From Atherinomorus stipes (taxonomy: Eukaryota; Chordata; Actinopteri; Atheriniformes; Atherinidae): a stretch of DNA of 64,000 bases. Made by a program: the position numbers and the translations under genes. Below, piece by piece: positions 24,150 through 40,990 of the stretch (position 1 is the stretch's first letter; each line of letters starts with the position of its first letter). Where the stretch lies: the NCBI GenBank assembly GCA_023101725.1, contig JALJCO010012873.1:372001-436000 (forward strand). The letters run 5' to 3'. The notes under the pieces were generated by a model. That model was not told where the DNA came from and ran no database searches. It saw only the letters and a program-made list of their open reading frames with translations.

Positions 24150-24750
24150 TGTGTATTTGTTGCTGGTAAAGTGTTTGTGAAGCCGTGGCTGTGCGGGACT
24201 GTGAGAGCGCGAGCAGCGTTGAGTCTAAACTCCGCTGCGGTGACAGCCGAAGCTCCGCTCTGTTTGACAGACCGGCTGCCTCGGCGCTGCGCTGGGGAAG
24301 CGGCGGGGCCAGACAGCAGCCTCTCCTCCGCTTCTACCTTCCCTCCTCGCGCTGACACTTAAATCGCGCTGTAAAGATGTAATAACGGCTCATAGACGAC
24401 CACACCGACGGGGAGCGGAGAGGGGGGAGTTTGGGGGTGCGCTTGTCCGGAGCCCGGGCTGTCGCACACGGCGCTCGGGGTGGATGTGGATGTGGATGTG
24501 TTGACGCGCTCTGATTTGATGCCACTCTGTGCGTTCGGGGTGTCAGCAGCGCGCAGCGGAGAGGCTGCACGCGCGCGCTGTCACACGAACTTTGCTGGCA
24601 GCATGGCAGCCGCAGGTTCAGGATATTTTTACTTCGCGGCCGCAGCGATGGTAATTTGCTCTAATGGAGCGCAGAAAGAGCTGCGCCGATCAAAACCTCC
24701 TGTTACCGTAACATCGCAGCGGAAATCTGACTGCTGAGGGGTGTGTGAGT
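24150..24750 (+). promoter_or_regulatory. bcl6: GC/CpG-rich bcl6 promoter and probable 5' non-coding exon
   Basis: The sequence shifts from AT-rich surroundings to a CpG-dense block (many GCGC and CGCG words, for example 24200-24330 and 24540-24660), as expected of a vertebrate CpG-island promoter. It lies 1.5-2 kb upstream of the first coding exon, which begins with an AG acceptor, so at least one 5' UTR exon must lie upstream. Its donor cannot be assigned with confidence. Confidence 0.6.
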
Positions 24751-24759
24751 GTGTGTGTT

Positions 24760-29927
<5,168 letters not shown>

Positions 29928-31125
29928 GCAACGCAGGAAACTGCTCTCATGGAGGCAATCGCGACCTTGGCATTTATAGACCCCGACCCCCCCAAAACTT
30001 GTACAATCATCCAAAATTGTAGTGCCACACTGTGTTCATTAGACAATTTAAACGGGCTGCGTACGCCATTCTGAACGGGTTTCCACTACATGTGAACGTA
30101 GAGCCGCTGACGGCATCTTAGTCACTTTATTGTTTTATATATAAATACAAAAAAATGATATCTACATGTATGGTGGGAGTGTTTATAGGATTTGAAGGTA
30201 CGTATATAAAGCTTTATTTTGTTCAGAAGGATGGAATGTAAATGTGTTTTTTTGAAAATACAGTATTTTATATCAGAGAACTTACTTTTTCTGAAAGTAT
30301 TGAAAATTTTGATTGACGAGTGGTACATATTTTAAGATAACGGGCTTTGCGGCTGTATAAAGTTGTCTATACATTTTTATTTGGATGTACAGACATGTTG
30401 CTTCCTGTCAAGTTGCCATATTCACATGAAATAAGATAAAAACAAAAAAAGAAAAAAACACGACATTGTTGTTGGATTTGTTCTAAAACAAATGGGGTGA
30501 CTGTTGCTGTCCGATGAAGATATGCATGAGGTTCTCTAACCGAAGCGGGCGACTACATAAATATTGTGACATATTGTGTTTTTCTCTGTGTGGGATTGCT
30601 CTCTGCTGGCGGAGCCAATCCTAAGTGTTGAACTGCATCTCAAGGTACTGCTTTGTAACGACCAAGAAAACATCTTTCTTTTGCTTCAGACGTATTTGTA
30701 TAGATGTGAATTTTTGTTCATTTGTTTTTCATAAGTGAAAGTTTACAGTTTTTGCTCTTTGTTCTTGACCCTACAGTAAAATTGTGTCAGTGTTAAGGTT
30801 TTTTTGTTTTGTAGATACACTGTGTATTCAATGTGCCTTTCTCTATGGTGACTGAATTCCTCTCCATTCAGCCCAGCTTCTATTAAGGTACAACTCAAGG
30901 ACGCCACTCGTCCTGATCCCTGTGTGTGTGTGTGTGTGTGTGAGAGAGTGTGTGTATATATTTCTAAATGCTTGTCAGTATCCTTACAACATGCAACTTT
31001 ATCATTGTAAATTTACAAGACTTGTTTTTTGAATTGGGCTTTTTTTTAAATAAAAAAAAAACTGCATTAAAGTTATTGTACGTTATAGATGTATGAATGT
31101 AAAATAAAGGTTCTGAATTTCTATG
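29928..31125 (+). other. bcl6: bcl6 3' UTR with polyadenylation signal
   Basis: AT-rich, repeat-poor sequence follows the bcl6 stop codon, including a (TG)n tract at 30924-30941. AATAAA within AAAATAAAGG at about 31102-31108 is the most plausible polyadenylation signal and gives a 3' UTR of about 1.2 kb. Several ATTTA-type words (for example TATTTATA) are seen, as in unstable regulatory mRNAs, though this is only suggestive. Confidence 0.6.
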
Positions 31126-31550
31126 TAGACCCACCGAGTCTGTGGTGTTTGAGGAGTGATCCTGAAGATGTGGGTGACACATGGTACAGAGGAAACACCG
31201 TGTAGATCAAATAATCTTTCAGACAGGATTTTATACCAAATTACAAAAGAAAAAAAAATCTATTCAGCTCGACTGTGTCAACTTGTATTTGTATAATCTG
31301 TGTGCAGCACTTTGGCTGACTGTGTTGTCTTAAAGTGCTTTATAAATAAAGTTGGATTGAAACTTTATTTTGGGTGTTGACCAAAAATTCTGGCTGATGC
31401 TGCAAATGCAGCCGTTTATTCCATCACCCTCATTTTAGTCAGTTTGTGCCAAACCAATGAATCCCGTGAGCAACGTAAAAGTTTGTGAACGTCACGTTTG
31501 GTTCAAACTTCTTGCGATTAACAGCCAGACAGAAAAAAGACAAAATAAAT

Positions 31551-32463
31551 ATGCAGTCATCCTCAAAATTATTCATATCTTACAATGAAAGAAAATGCTC
31601 AATTCACAATAGTAATTCATAACAAGAAACTAAAAGATAATGAACTATTTTATGATGAAGTTAAATAAAATAAAGCTTTTGAGTTGCAGTTTAAAAGAAT
31701 AATTATAAAAACAAAACTGTCTCAAGACAAATTAGAGCAGCTTGCTCATGAACAGTGAGTCAAAATACCTGTCAACAGGAGGAGACATCTGATTGGACGT
31801 TACAGAAAACACCTGATTGCAATGATTGCATCAAAGGGTTGCTCAGTAAAATTTGAGTTCAGGAGCTCCATCATGCTTGTTTACTTTTTATTTTTTGTTT
31901 GCGTGTTTTTTATTTCTGCTGAACCACAATTCAAAATCAATGTCATGATTTAATTTATTTTTTTTTTTTCCGATTTGAACTTATTTCAATGACAGCTGAT
32001 TTTTTTTTCTCATTTAATTGGAGGGTATGAATAATCCAATTAAAGAAAAAGCTAAATTTACAATAGCAATTCAAATTAGAAGACACTAATAATAAATAAA
32101 AATTTACAAAATTATAACTTAGTGGAATAAAATATTGTTTTTGAACTGTGGGGGGAAATAATAATACAAACAAGCAACGGGTTTCCCGTAAACAGGGGAC
32201 CAACTCTGTCAACGGGTGTAAAAGTATTTTTGAACATTAAAGAAAACACCTGATTGCCTCAAATGTTGCCCATCATGTTTGTTTACTCGTTTCATTTTTT
32301 GTGTTTGTTTTTAATATTTCTTTCAAACCACAATTCAAAATCAATGTCATAATTTTCATAAAATTTTTATTCATTATTACTTTTGTCAATTTCAACTTAT
32401 TTCCCTGGCAGCTGATTTTGTTTCCTATTCAATGGGAGGGTACAATCTTGAGGATGACTGTAT
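31551..32463. mobile_element. TIR-bounded element with an internal tandem duplication
   Basis: The outer ends CAGTCATCCTCAAAATT (31554) and, inverted, CAGTCATCCTCAAGATT (ending 32460) are flanked by TA-rich sequence, consistent with Tc1/mariner. The interior is two diverged direct copies of one unit of about 430-460 bp (31570-32029 and 32030-32455). Both contain CAATAGYAATTCAWA, AACACCTGATTGC and ACCACAATTCAAAATCAATG in the same order. No transposase is present. Confidence 0.65.
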
Positions 32464-32608
32464 ATACATGTGTATTACATGATTAATTAGACTCCGAGGC
32501 TGTGATGGGATATATACTGGTTAGACTGGAACATCTGGATGGACCCAGCACAATTACTTCTTCCCCTTCAGTGTAAATGATCAGTCTTGGATGAAAATGG
32601 CCACTTAA

Positions 32609-33449
32609 AGGGGAAGTTCAGAATTTTGACATAGGGCCTCATTTACAAGTGAGCCAGAATACTACTTATCACTGAAGACGGTTTCAACATATTTCATCCC
32701 GCTATTCTAGTTCCAGGAGGTTGCTGATGCTAATGCTAGTGGAAGTCAATAGGAATCTGCTAGCCTGTCATTAAAACCAATCTTATCCACTCCACAGAAC
32801 ATCCGAGGCAAATCAGCAAGCCTGTCTGTGTAAATCCTGTGTTAAACTAGTAAACTCATGTTTAAAAAAGTAAAACTAGCCTTGTATGACAAATATTGTA
32901 TTACATATTAAGGAACTAGTTTCTTACCAGCTTTCTACCTTTGCCAGTGTATTCCGGTTCATAGAGACATGGTGACAGTTAGTTTGATGAAAAAAGTTCA
33001 AAATCATCTTCAAAATCCGACATATCCTCATGCCTTTCAGACGTGGCCGTATTTCAGACTGTATATTTGTGTAATCAGATTCCTTCATGCACGTAGCAGC
33101 AGATGACATCACTCTGCTGCCAAATACAGGAAGTAAAACTTTGTAAAGTTTCTCAGCAGCAACAATCAAAATGCAGGTTAGTTTTATTTGTAACAGTATT
33201 CTGGTAACACGGCATTTGCACAGATAGTCTGAATTTATAAATGATTTGCCTCGGATGTTCTGTGGGGTGGATAAGATTGTTATTAATGACAGGCTAGCAG
33301 ATTCCTATTGACTTGCACTAGCATTAGCATTGGCGACCCACTGGAACTGGGATAACGGAATGAAATATGTTGAAACCGTTTTCAGTGATAAGTAGCATTC
33401 TGGCTCACTTGTAAATGAGGCCCTATGTCAAAAATTCTGAACTTCCCCT
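32609..33449. mobile_element. TTAA-flanked giant foldback element (AGGGGAAGTTCAG ends)
   Basis: Perfect TTAA copies (32605-32608 and 33450-33453) border inverted ends AGGGGAAGTTCAGAATTTT and AAAATTCTGAACTTCCCCT. The arms pair over more than 200 bp, including GGGCCTCATTTACAAGTGAG, AATGCTAGTG and GACAGGCTAGCAGATTCCTA, leaving a centre of about 350 bp. It is non-coding. The first eleven terminal bases are shared with 14879-15490. Confidence 0.85.
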
Positions 33450-33459
33450 TTAATCAAAA

Positions 33460-34140
33460 AACACAGAAGCAGAAAATGAATGGATGAATGAATAAGACCG
33501 TTAAATAATCTGACACTTAACTGAAGCAGGTTCCACAGCTGCTGTTTTTACTCGACAGTACAGGATAAAAATGTTGAGAAACTATAAAAACTATTTCCTT
33601 TTCTTTGATTTTAAGGCTGGAAAATACTCAAACATCCCTGATTTTAAGTTTCAGGAGAAACTTTGGACACGTTACTGAACTTTAACAGCAGCTCTATAAA
33701 TCCACAGAAAGGCTTGTGCTCGTTAATAAAAGGACAAAATAACAGACACGAAGGCCAGTTTTGGTGCACATGAATGTTTGTGAAACTGCAGCACAAACCA
33801 CAGACTGGTTAATATTATTAGATGTATATTTGTAGCTGTCTGAACTGCTGATCACACTAAACCACATGAGGCTTTGACAAAAGGAAGAGGAAATGTAATT
33901 TCATCCTTCAAATGTGACAAAGACACACTCACGGCTGGCCTGGCCATTTTAAAACGGTAACTCTCAACAGAACACGGCTAATCATCCAGATCAAACTCTA
34001 AAATTATAAAAATTTCATTTGAATTTCTCTCAAAATGTAAAATAAAAGTACTTTCTTCTGTGGTTGCAGCAAATAATGCAGGTCCTCCATAATTACCAAG
34101 ATAATCCTTGCAGGAAAAAAAAAAAAAAAAAAAAAAAAAA
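33460..34140. other. Intergenic DNA between bcl6 and lsm2
   Basis: No gene or repeat pair is recognised. An A-run of about 32 bases ends the stretch at 34109-34140, next to the lsm2 3' end. Confidence 0.5.
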
Positions 34141-34170
34141 TCACTGTAGTTGATCAAAATATAAATAACT

Positions 34171-34176
34171 TTTATT
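34171..34176 (-). terminator. lsm2: Probable lsm2 polyadenylation signal (AATAAA)
   Basis: AATAAA on the - strand lies about 375 bp downstream of the lsm2 stop codon and is the nearest clear consensus signal I found. Confidence 0.5.
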
Positions 34177-34550
34177 TCCAAGTTGCATTAAAAAAAAACA
34201 AAAACAAAAAACAACTAAGTCAGGTTTGTTTTTTTCACAAGACAGTCAACATAATCACCACCAGCAGAGCTTTGCCTCTTTCTAAACTCTAATTTACATT
34301 TATCTGGATTTTTCATTTTCATTCAAAAAAACATAAAAACGGCTCAAACGAACCTGAAACTGCTGCTGATCAATAAACTGATCAGTGATGTCAGGAATGG
34401 ATTCCAATTCTCTGATACAAAATAAAGTCCAATAACCAAACCCGCTCATGGTCTGAGCTGCACGACTGCTGACATTTTTCACCTTTAAAATAAAAATCAA
34501 CCCAAAAACTTGACTCGTCATCACCCCCCCCCCACACCCCACCAGCCTGG

Positions 34551-37500
34551 TCACTGCTTCTGCTGCATGGCTTCTTTTCGCGCCGCGTCCTGCAGCAGCT
34601 GAGTGTCCACTTCATCTGCCGGGAGCTGAACGTATCGGACCACCGATCCACGGATGAAACAGTTTTTCACAGACAGCTGAAGCACAGAAAACAAGACACG
34701 GTGGAGTTTGATGTCAACATGACGCTGTTCAGCTTCAGGAAACGCGTAGCGATGCATGTTCAACATGGCTGAAGGGGACGGCTGTGTCGTTTTGGGCATT
34801 AAGGTTTTATGTTACTTACAGTAACTGAAATTTAAGTCTATAAAGAAATTTAAAAAAGGAGAAAAAAAAATCAGGGGGTAACGCCATCATTACCAGCAGG
34901 TGAGCTAGCATACTTGGATTCATGTATGTTGTGCAACTGTTAGACATACAAGTTCATTCATGCACAGATTCTAACATGTTCAGATATCTGCATCTATATA
35001 ATCACGTTTATTTTTTTTACTGCTGTAGTCTTAAAGACTTCAAACAAGAGTTTATTAGGGCTGTCCCGATCTGATACCAGTATCAGATATCAGACCGATA
35101 TTGGTTAAAAAAAAAAAAAAACATTTAAAAAGATGTATTTGGAATGCGTCAAAATTTTCAAAATTATCCTACCCATTGGTAAATAATACATGTTAAACCA
35201 AGAATAATAGTATTTACCAGATCAATATGCATGATCTTTGGCCCAAAACACAAGTAAGTATCGATATCAGGCATCAGCCAATACTTGACCTGTACTACAG
35301 GTATAGTATCGGAAGTGAAAAAGTGGGATCGGGAATGCCCTAGAGTTTATAATTACCACAAGTTAGGGAAATATGGAAGACTTTGTTTTGCTTCTCTAAT
35401 CAACGTATATTTTGATGATTGTCAGATGACTGCCACTGTAACACATCTGCATCTTTTCCATATGAAGACACTTTCGTTTTCCCACCAGGCGACTGAGTCG
35501 GTTATATTTGGGTTTGTTGCTTCAGGTTTTAAAGGAATAGTACACCCACAGAATGATGTGTCTTCATTTTCTACTCACCCTCATGCTAAGCAAGACCCTG
35601 GAGCACTTTAAATATCACAAATGCAGCCGGAGATCCGTTGTTTTTTCCCCGTTATCCGCCGACTTTCCTACAATGAAGTTCACTGGCGCTTGAAACAAAA
35701 AGGTCCAAAAGAGTCCACAAAGACTTGTCAATATTCCTCCATACTGCTCGTCCAGTGTAATCCAAGTGTCCTGAGTGGGTAGCATCTATAATTTACCGGA
35801 AACTACATCATTTAGTATATTTTCATAGCCTAAACAGTAGGGATGGGCGATATTTTATCGTGTGCGATATATCGTCAAAGAAATTCCAATAACAATTTGA
35901 ATTTATGTTTTTATCGTGAGATGAAATTTGTCAAGTTGTGTTTGCAGTTGCACTACTTTGGGTTTTTATAAATCAAGTTAGTTTTGCAGTTTGCATCGTT
36001 TGGAATAAATGTGGAATTTGGTCTCATATTTCAGACTTGTTTGATTGGTGTCACTACAGTTTTACAATACAGGTGCACTACTTGAACTTAACTGATATAG
36101 TTTAGTGGCTTCTAGTATTTTGTAGGGCTTTCAAGACAGAATTTAGTGACAGATTTATAATACAAAATATTTTGCTGATAGTTTTTATCGTCACTTATCG
36201 TTACCATGATAAATAAGAGAAATTATCGGGATACATTTTTTAGTCCATATCGCCCATCCCTACTAAACAGTCCTACAACCTCGCTCATGCGAGCTCACGA
36301 AACTACGGAAGCCACGGCAGACAAAATCGCGTGTACTCTCTTTCTTTGTTTTAAATCAAAACCCAACCCCTGTTGTGTTTGTCCCAGTTTGTCTAGAGCT
36401 AACTCATACTTAGCACAATGTAAACAGCGAATTTCTTCTACGTTTGCATTAGCGGCAGAGTAGGCGCTGAATGCCGTGGCTTCTGTAGTGTTGTGAAATC
36501 ACAGTGGCGCCATTCGCAGAAGTAAGATGTAATACTGTTTAAGCTATGAAAATTTATTAAATTATGTCGTTTCCAGTAAATTATGGACGCTACCCACTCA
36601 GGACAGTTGGATTACATTGGACGAGCAGCATGGAGGAATGTTGACAAGTTTTTGTGGACTTTTATGATGGACCCCCCCCGGCTGCATTTGAGTCCCGCTC
36701 AGCATGAGGGTGCATAGAAAATGAAAGCACATCATTCTGTGGGTGTACTATTCCTTGAATAAAAATTCTGGTAATGTTGAAGGTGGGGGACAGTTTCTGG
36801 ATATGTCAACAGAAAGCTGGATGAAACTCACCATGTGTGGATATTTCTCCGGGTCTGTGACGCTGATGTCAGTCAACTTGATGTTCAGGTACTGAAACAC
36901 AGAAAGGATGGAGACAGAGTCAGAAAGGAAAACAGCTGAAAGGCTTTATTTTAATTATGGCTGATAAATCTGCGCATCCAACCTGGTCAACAGAATGAAG
37001 CGTTCCACAGATGCTGAAAGACAAATGTAGGGATGAATATGACCACACTGATTCAGACTGTTAAACTGCAACACATGCAGTAAATAAATAATTGAGTAAA
37101 GCTTGTAATCGTGTCATTTGGGAGCTCTGCTAAATTCATTAGCATTTCTAGGAATAAAATACAACGTGCCTCTATTTCATTAAACTACAGGTAAACTCAT
37201 TAAACTACAGGTAAACTCGAGGAACAATGGTTATGTTGCAGTTATCGTCAGGATGACGTTTAGGTTCATTCATAGCTTTAGTTTAAAGTCTTGCTACAAT
37301 CTGCCATGTGCTAGCGTTTCTTAGCAGATAACTACTGGAGGCTTGCAACATATGGCATCATCGTGTTGAAACATTTAAAAAACGAACCTTAGGTCGTTTT
37401 TTAGCTCCACCACCACGTCCTTCCCCACCAGCGACTTGAAAAACGAGTAGAAAAGCTGAAACACAACGACATGCTAACGTTAGCAACGGCTGCACGTCGA

Positions 37501-37639
37501 GCATAACGAGGGTCAAATGACGGCAAACAAAGAAAACCACACGTAGCGAGTATCTCTCTGAAACGCAACTCACTCCACTGTGAGGTATTTGACATGAAAA
37601 AGGAAACTAATTCATTTATTCAAACATATTTCTCACCAT
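34551..37639 (-). CDS. lsm2: U6 snRNA-associated Sm-like protein LSm2
   Basis: Exons in order of transcription: 37639-37637 (only the ATG codon), 37455-37388, 37013-36983, 36891-36832, 34676-34551. They total 288 bp in one frame with clean GT/AG sites, giving 95 aa, the same length as human LSm2. The Sm fold is complete: LFYSFFKSLVGKDVVVELKN (Sm1 strands), CGTLHSVDQYLNIKL (the usual Sm1 core) and LSVKNCFIRGSVVRYVQLP (Sm2, with the IRG turn). The tail is AARKEAMQQKQ. LSm2 sits in the Lsm2-8 ring, which binds the U6 snRNA 3' end in the nucleus, and in the Lsm1-7 ring, which promotes decapping in the cytoplasm. The last intron is 2.15 kb because of the elements at 35056-35342 and 35533-36755. 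A start exon holding the ATG alone is unusual but agrees with the family N-terminus. Confidence 0.96.
35056..35342. mobile_element. hAT MITE with 8-bp target duplication, in lsm2 intron
   Basis: The ends TAGGGCTGTCCCGATC and, inverted, TAGGGCATTCCCGATC are flanked by a perfect 8-bp duplication GAGTTTAT (35048-35055 and 35343-35350), the hallmark of hAT transposition. The interior has palindromic GATACCAGTATCAGATATCAG. It is non-coding. Confidence 0.85.
35533..36755. mobile_element. TTAA-type foldback element in lsm2 intron
   Basis: The left end AGGAATAGTACACCCACAG after TTAA (35529-35532) and the inverted right end CTGTGGGTGTACTATTCCT before TGAA (decayed TTAA) match over about 45 bp, and the arms pair further (TCCTCCATRCTGCTCGTCCA, CCAGTAAATTATGGACGCTACC). 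It is interrupted in the middle by the hAT MITE at 35838-36262. No transposase is present. Confidence 0.8.
35838..36262. mobile_element. hAT MITE nested in the TTAA element
   Basis: Termini TAGGGATGGGCGATAT and ATATCGCCCATCCCTA are perfect inverted repeats bordered by an exact 8-bp duplication CTAAACAG (35830-35837 and 36263-36270). This shows a hAT-type insertion into the older element. The interior is rich in TATCG words and non-coding. Confidence 0.9.
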
Positions 37640-37910
37640 TATTGCCGCGGATTTTTCTTTCTTGTGCGTCTGAGATTGATGACGTCTTCAGAATGCGCGT
37701 CAGACTGAGACGCTCCGGGATGCAATTACTGACCAGCGCCACGAGGGGGAGCCAGAGGTGTTCTCAACATTCATTCTTATAGAGGAAACTAAACTTCGGA
37801 GCATAGTAGAAAAAAAAAAAATAGTACAGTGAATAATCGTCTGAAAATAAGCTATATAGATGGGTGGGTAGATCAATCCCTTCTAAACTCAATAGTTGTG
37901 GTTCTGCATA
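37640..37910 (-). promoter_or_regulatory. lsm2: lsm2 5' flank/promoter region
   Basis: This is the short single-copy stretch just upstream of the lsm2 ATG, with CCGCGGCAATA immediately before the start and a few CpGs and a CRE-like TGACGTC (37679-37685). No TATA box is evident, as expected of a housekeeping promoter. Its extent is inferred. Confidence 0.4.
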
Positions 37911-37914
37911 CACA

Positions 37915-38340
37915 CACACTGGTCACTTTATCAGGCCCTCCTTACTGGTACCAGGTTGGAGCCCTTGGCTTTCAGAATGGCCTTAGTTCTTGGTAATGGT
38001 TGTGTGAAAATCCCAGTAAATGCGCTATATGCACAACTCCACTACTTCCTGAATTTAAGCCAGCTCCTTTGTCTTTCATAACTGGACAAATTGATTAATC
38101 CAGGTGTGTTTGGCCATTGTCCTTGTGGTTACTGAGGTCACGCACACCTGGATTAATCAAATCGTCCAATAACGAAAGACAGGAGACTAAGGAGCTGGCT
38201 TAAATTCAGGAAGTGAATGAGTTGTGCATAAAGCTCAGACCAACAACCATGCCACATTCAAAGTCACTAAAATCCCCTTTCTTCCTCATTCTGATGCTCA
38301 GATTGAACTTCAGCAAGGTGTCGGCTGGTACAGGGATGGG
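37915..38340. mobile_element. Internally deleted Tc1-like remnant
   Basis: The left end (GGTCACTTTATCAGG, then TACCAGGTTGGAGCCC and TTCAGAATGGCCTTAGTTCTTGG) and the right part (TCAGACCAACAACCATGCC ... CCCCTTTCTTCCTCATTCTGATGCTCAG) match the two ends of the Tc1 copy at 44768-45870. The transposase centre is missing. A MITE (38022-38234) is inserted after CCCAGTAAAT. Confidence 0.7.
38022..38234. mobile_element. Foldback MITE (CACTACTTCCTGAATTTAAG family), copy 1
   Basis: The arms GCACAACTCCACTACTTCCT and, inverted, GCACAACTCATTCACTTCCT continue pairing through TTTAAGCCAGCTCCTT and GATTAATCCAGGTGTG. It is a near-perfect hairpin of about 210 bp. The second family member lies at 48442-48647. Confidence 0.75.
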
Positions 38341-38859
38341 ACGACTTAAAATAACAAAATCTAATCAAGCTTTCACATTCAGATTTATTTAGCTATTTAT
38401 TGTGCATCCTTTAGAAAAAAAACATTTATGTTTGTAAGATAATACTGTGTGGTAAACATTCATATCACAGTATAGTGTACACCTACCAGAAATGTGAAAA
38501 TTATTTAGCGTAATAAATCAGTTTCAGACCTAAAGTGTAAAGCAAGCTTAGCAGGAGTCAAATGTGTGAAATGTAGAATGTTTATGCTATCTTGTTTTCT
38601 ATTTTGGAGGGGGTGGGGTGTTTATATATTTATTAACATTTATACATTCAATCACCATTATCTCATTAGTGCAAACATACCCCCCCCCCCCCCCCCCCCC
38701 CATTCCCAAGAAAATAGCACAGTACAGTTTGGTTTCCAGTAGGAATAATGATCACAGGGTTAGACGTACGATAAACAAAACACAATCTCTCCTCTCAATA
38801 TTCATCCATCTTCTCTGACCTGAAACCACCCTCCAAAACAATTCTGGGTCCCACATAAT

Positions 38860-40990
38860 CAAACAATTGGTGTCCGTTCTGTATAAAATATTACATCTGA
38901 CTCAGTGTCAAAAACTTGATCTGGTAACAGATCAAATATTACTTCATGATGTCCTTTTCAACAACCTCATTTATCTCCACCCCAAGATCTTTAGCCTGTC
39001 AGAATGTGTTGTTTGCATTTCTCGGTGTATGGATGACTACATGACACTTTCAGCCATGGGTCACAGGTTTTTATAGAGCAGCTGCTTAGTTAATGATAGC
39101 CTCAGCTAAAACTCAACTTTGTATTTTTCTCAAAGAATATCAAAATGACATCAAGTCTTTCAAAACTGAGATGATTGGTGATGAAATATAAGTTTTTCCA
39201 CATTTCTGAATTTCATCTTAGTTTTTAGACAAATTATTGTCATCAGCAACCTCTGAATATTTCCAGTTTGACATGAAGGGGAGACCAAATTTAATGGCTA
39301 ATCCAGGGTGAATGCTTCAGTATTGAATTAAACTGAATTAGGATCAATCCACACCCAGTCTTCCAAAAATAGGAATGAGAAGCCAGCTGATATGGTTTAA
39401 TATTTGGGATATTTGGGATTGCCAGACCTCTGGCCTAATTGCAACTTCAGCTTTGTAAATTTCAGCCATGGCCTCTTATGATTCCGGGTAAATTCCATAG
39501 ACAGGTTTGTTATTTTTTTATTTAATAGTGTTGTTACTCAACAAGATTGGGAACATTTGAAATTTAGGCAGGAAATTTTAATCCAAGAGCTCCTATGTAT
39601 CATTGTGAGCGGGACAAATTCTCATTCATGGATTTTGAACGAGGCATCGGAGTAACAGATATACCAAAATAAATAAGCAAAGCCTTTAATTGTCCACCAG
39701 GATGGAGGCAAAGTAGGGGATAGAAGGAGGTGAAATTGACTCAGTGACATTGGGCCAATTCCAATTCCTATCTTAAACCTCAATCTTAACCCTCAAGCTC
39801 AACCCTCAATCTTAGTAGCCCTCAAAACCAAGTGTTAAGGGCTATTTTGTGACTTAAAAAGTGGGACACCCCTTAAATGCATATACGTCTTCAAACTGTA
39901 GGGGGCAGCATTACGCCAAAGCAGCGTTCAGTCTCTCAATTCAGGAGAAGAAGAAGAAGAAAAAGAAGAAGAAGAAGAAGAAGAAGATACTTGATTTACA
40001 TTTATTTGCGCTGTCAACCCTGTCTGTTAAATAGTAAGCCACAACCACAGCCACCATGGACATATTCAGCTGTCACCGCATACCACGGCTTACTGAAAGG
40101 TAAACACCAGCTATAAGGAAAGTTACGTAGGTAACTGTGGTTCTGTGAATTCCTAGATGGCTGCCAGTCAGATGGCCTACACATCATCTGATTGACTTTG
40201 TTGTCGTTAGGACTCAACCTGCGCGGAGCACGAGGAGACACATCCACGCCGGCAGTGGAACAAATCAGAACTATCGTTAGATAACTGCTGCTACTGGACA
40301 TGACATTAGCCCGGTCGTCTTATACCATTATCAGCACAAGCACTTTATACAGACTGTTATCTTGATAAAACAACGTCATTCGAACCGAGAAAAATGACCA
40401 GTTTGTAACCTTAACTAGTTTAAACGATAGCAACATGGTTTGACCGCACCGGCTGCTATTGCCAAAAGATTGTAAAATAAAAATTAATATTGTGCAACAA
40501 TGAGGTAACTAATCCATAACATGGTCCTAAACTAAGAAAATACAATGGTTTTCATAATATCTATATCAAAGAAAATACTTAAGATTTGTTGCTTGCCTTT
40601 TTTGCTGCTTGCATTCTGGGTAGCCCTTACTCACAAGGGTGCTGTCGGAGAATCTCAGTATTGAGGGCGATTCAGCCCTCAAACTTGCCTCTTAACGTTC
40701 TAAGAATCGGGACAGCACTTGCACTTCGTGGGAGTGCGCATTTTTGAGATTAAGGTTTAAGATTGAGGGTTAAGACGGGAATTGGAATTCACCCATTGCC
40801 TCTAAATGATAGTACCAACATTAACGGCTGATGCAACAGAAAATTCTGGCAGTGAAATAAACAATAAAACATCATCTGCATATAATAAAATCATATGCTG
40901 TCTTTGATTAAGTGTGATACCATAAATATCAGGAAACATCCACTTCTCCTGCCAGTCCCCCAGGTGGCTGCTCACTAACACAGAGCACCA
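38860..40990 (-). pseudogene. L1-like LINE ORF2 remnant, interrupted
   Basis: On the - strand near 40960-40810 a fragment reads YGITLNQRQHMILLYADDVL, the YADD catalytic motif region of an L1-type reverse transcriptase. The sequence continues as a decayed copy on the far side of the element at 39751-40795. Multiple stops follow. The extent toward 38860 is approximate and based on continuity, not on clear motifs. Confidence 0.55.
39751..40795. mobile_element. TIR element (TGGGYSAATTCCAATTCC ends) inserted in the L1 remnant
   Basis: The left end TGGGCCAATTCCAATTCC and the inverted right end TGGGTGAATTCCAATTCC match. Both are followed by iterated CCTCAATCTTAA-like words. ATT on both sides may be a 3-bp duplication. 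A (GAA)n tract lies at 39946-39987. No transposase is seen. Confidence 0.65.

Noticed and set aside
38681..38700. Run of about 20 C as an assembly gap or functional G-quadruplex
   Set aside because: Homopolymer runs recur in this window (25502 G, 48174 G, 34109 A) and are most simply slippage tracts. Nothing else supports a function.
39946..39987. Arg/Lys-rich coding stretch
   Set aside because: It is a (GAA)n simple repeat inside a transposon-like element.
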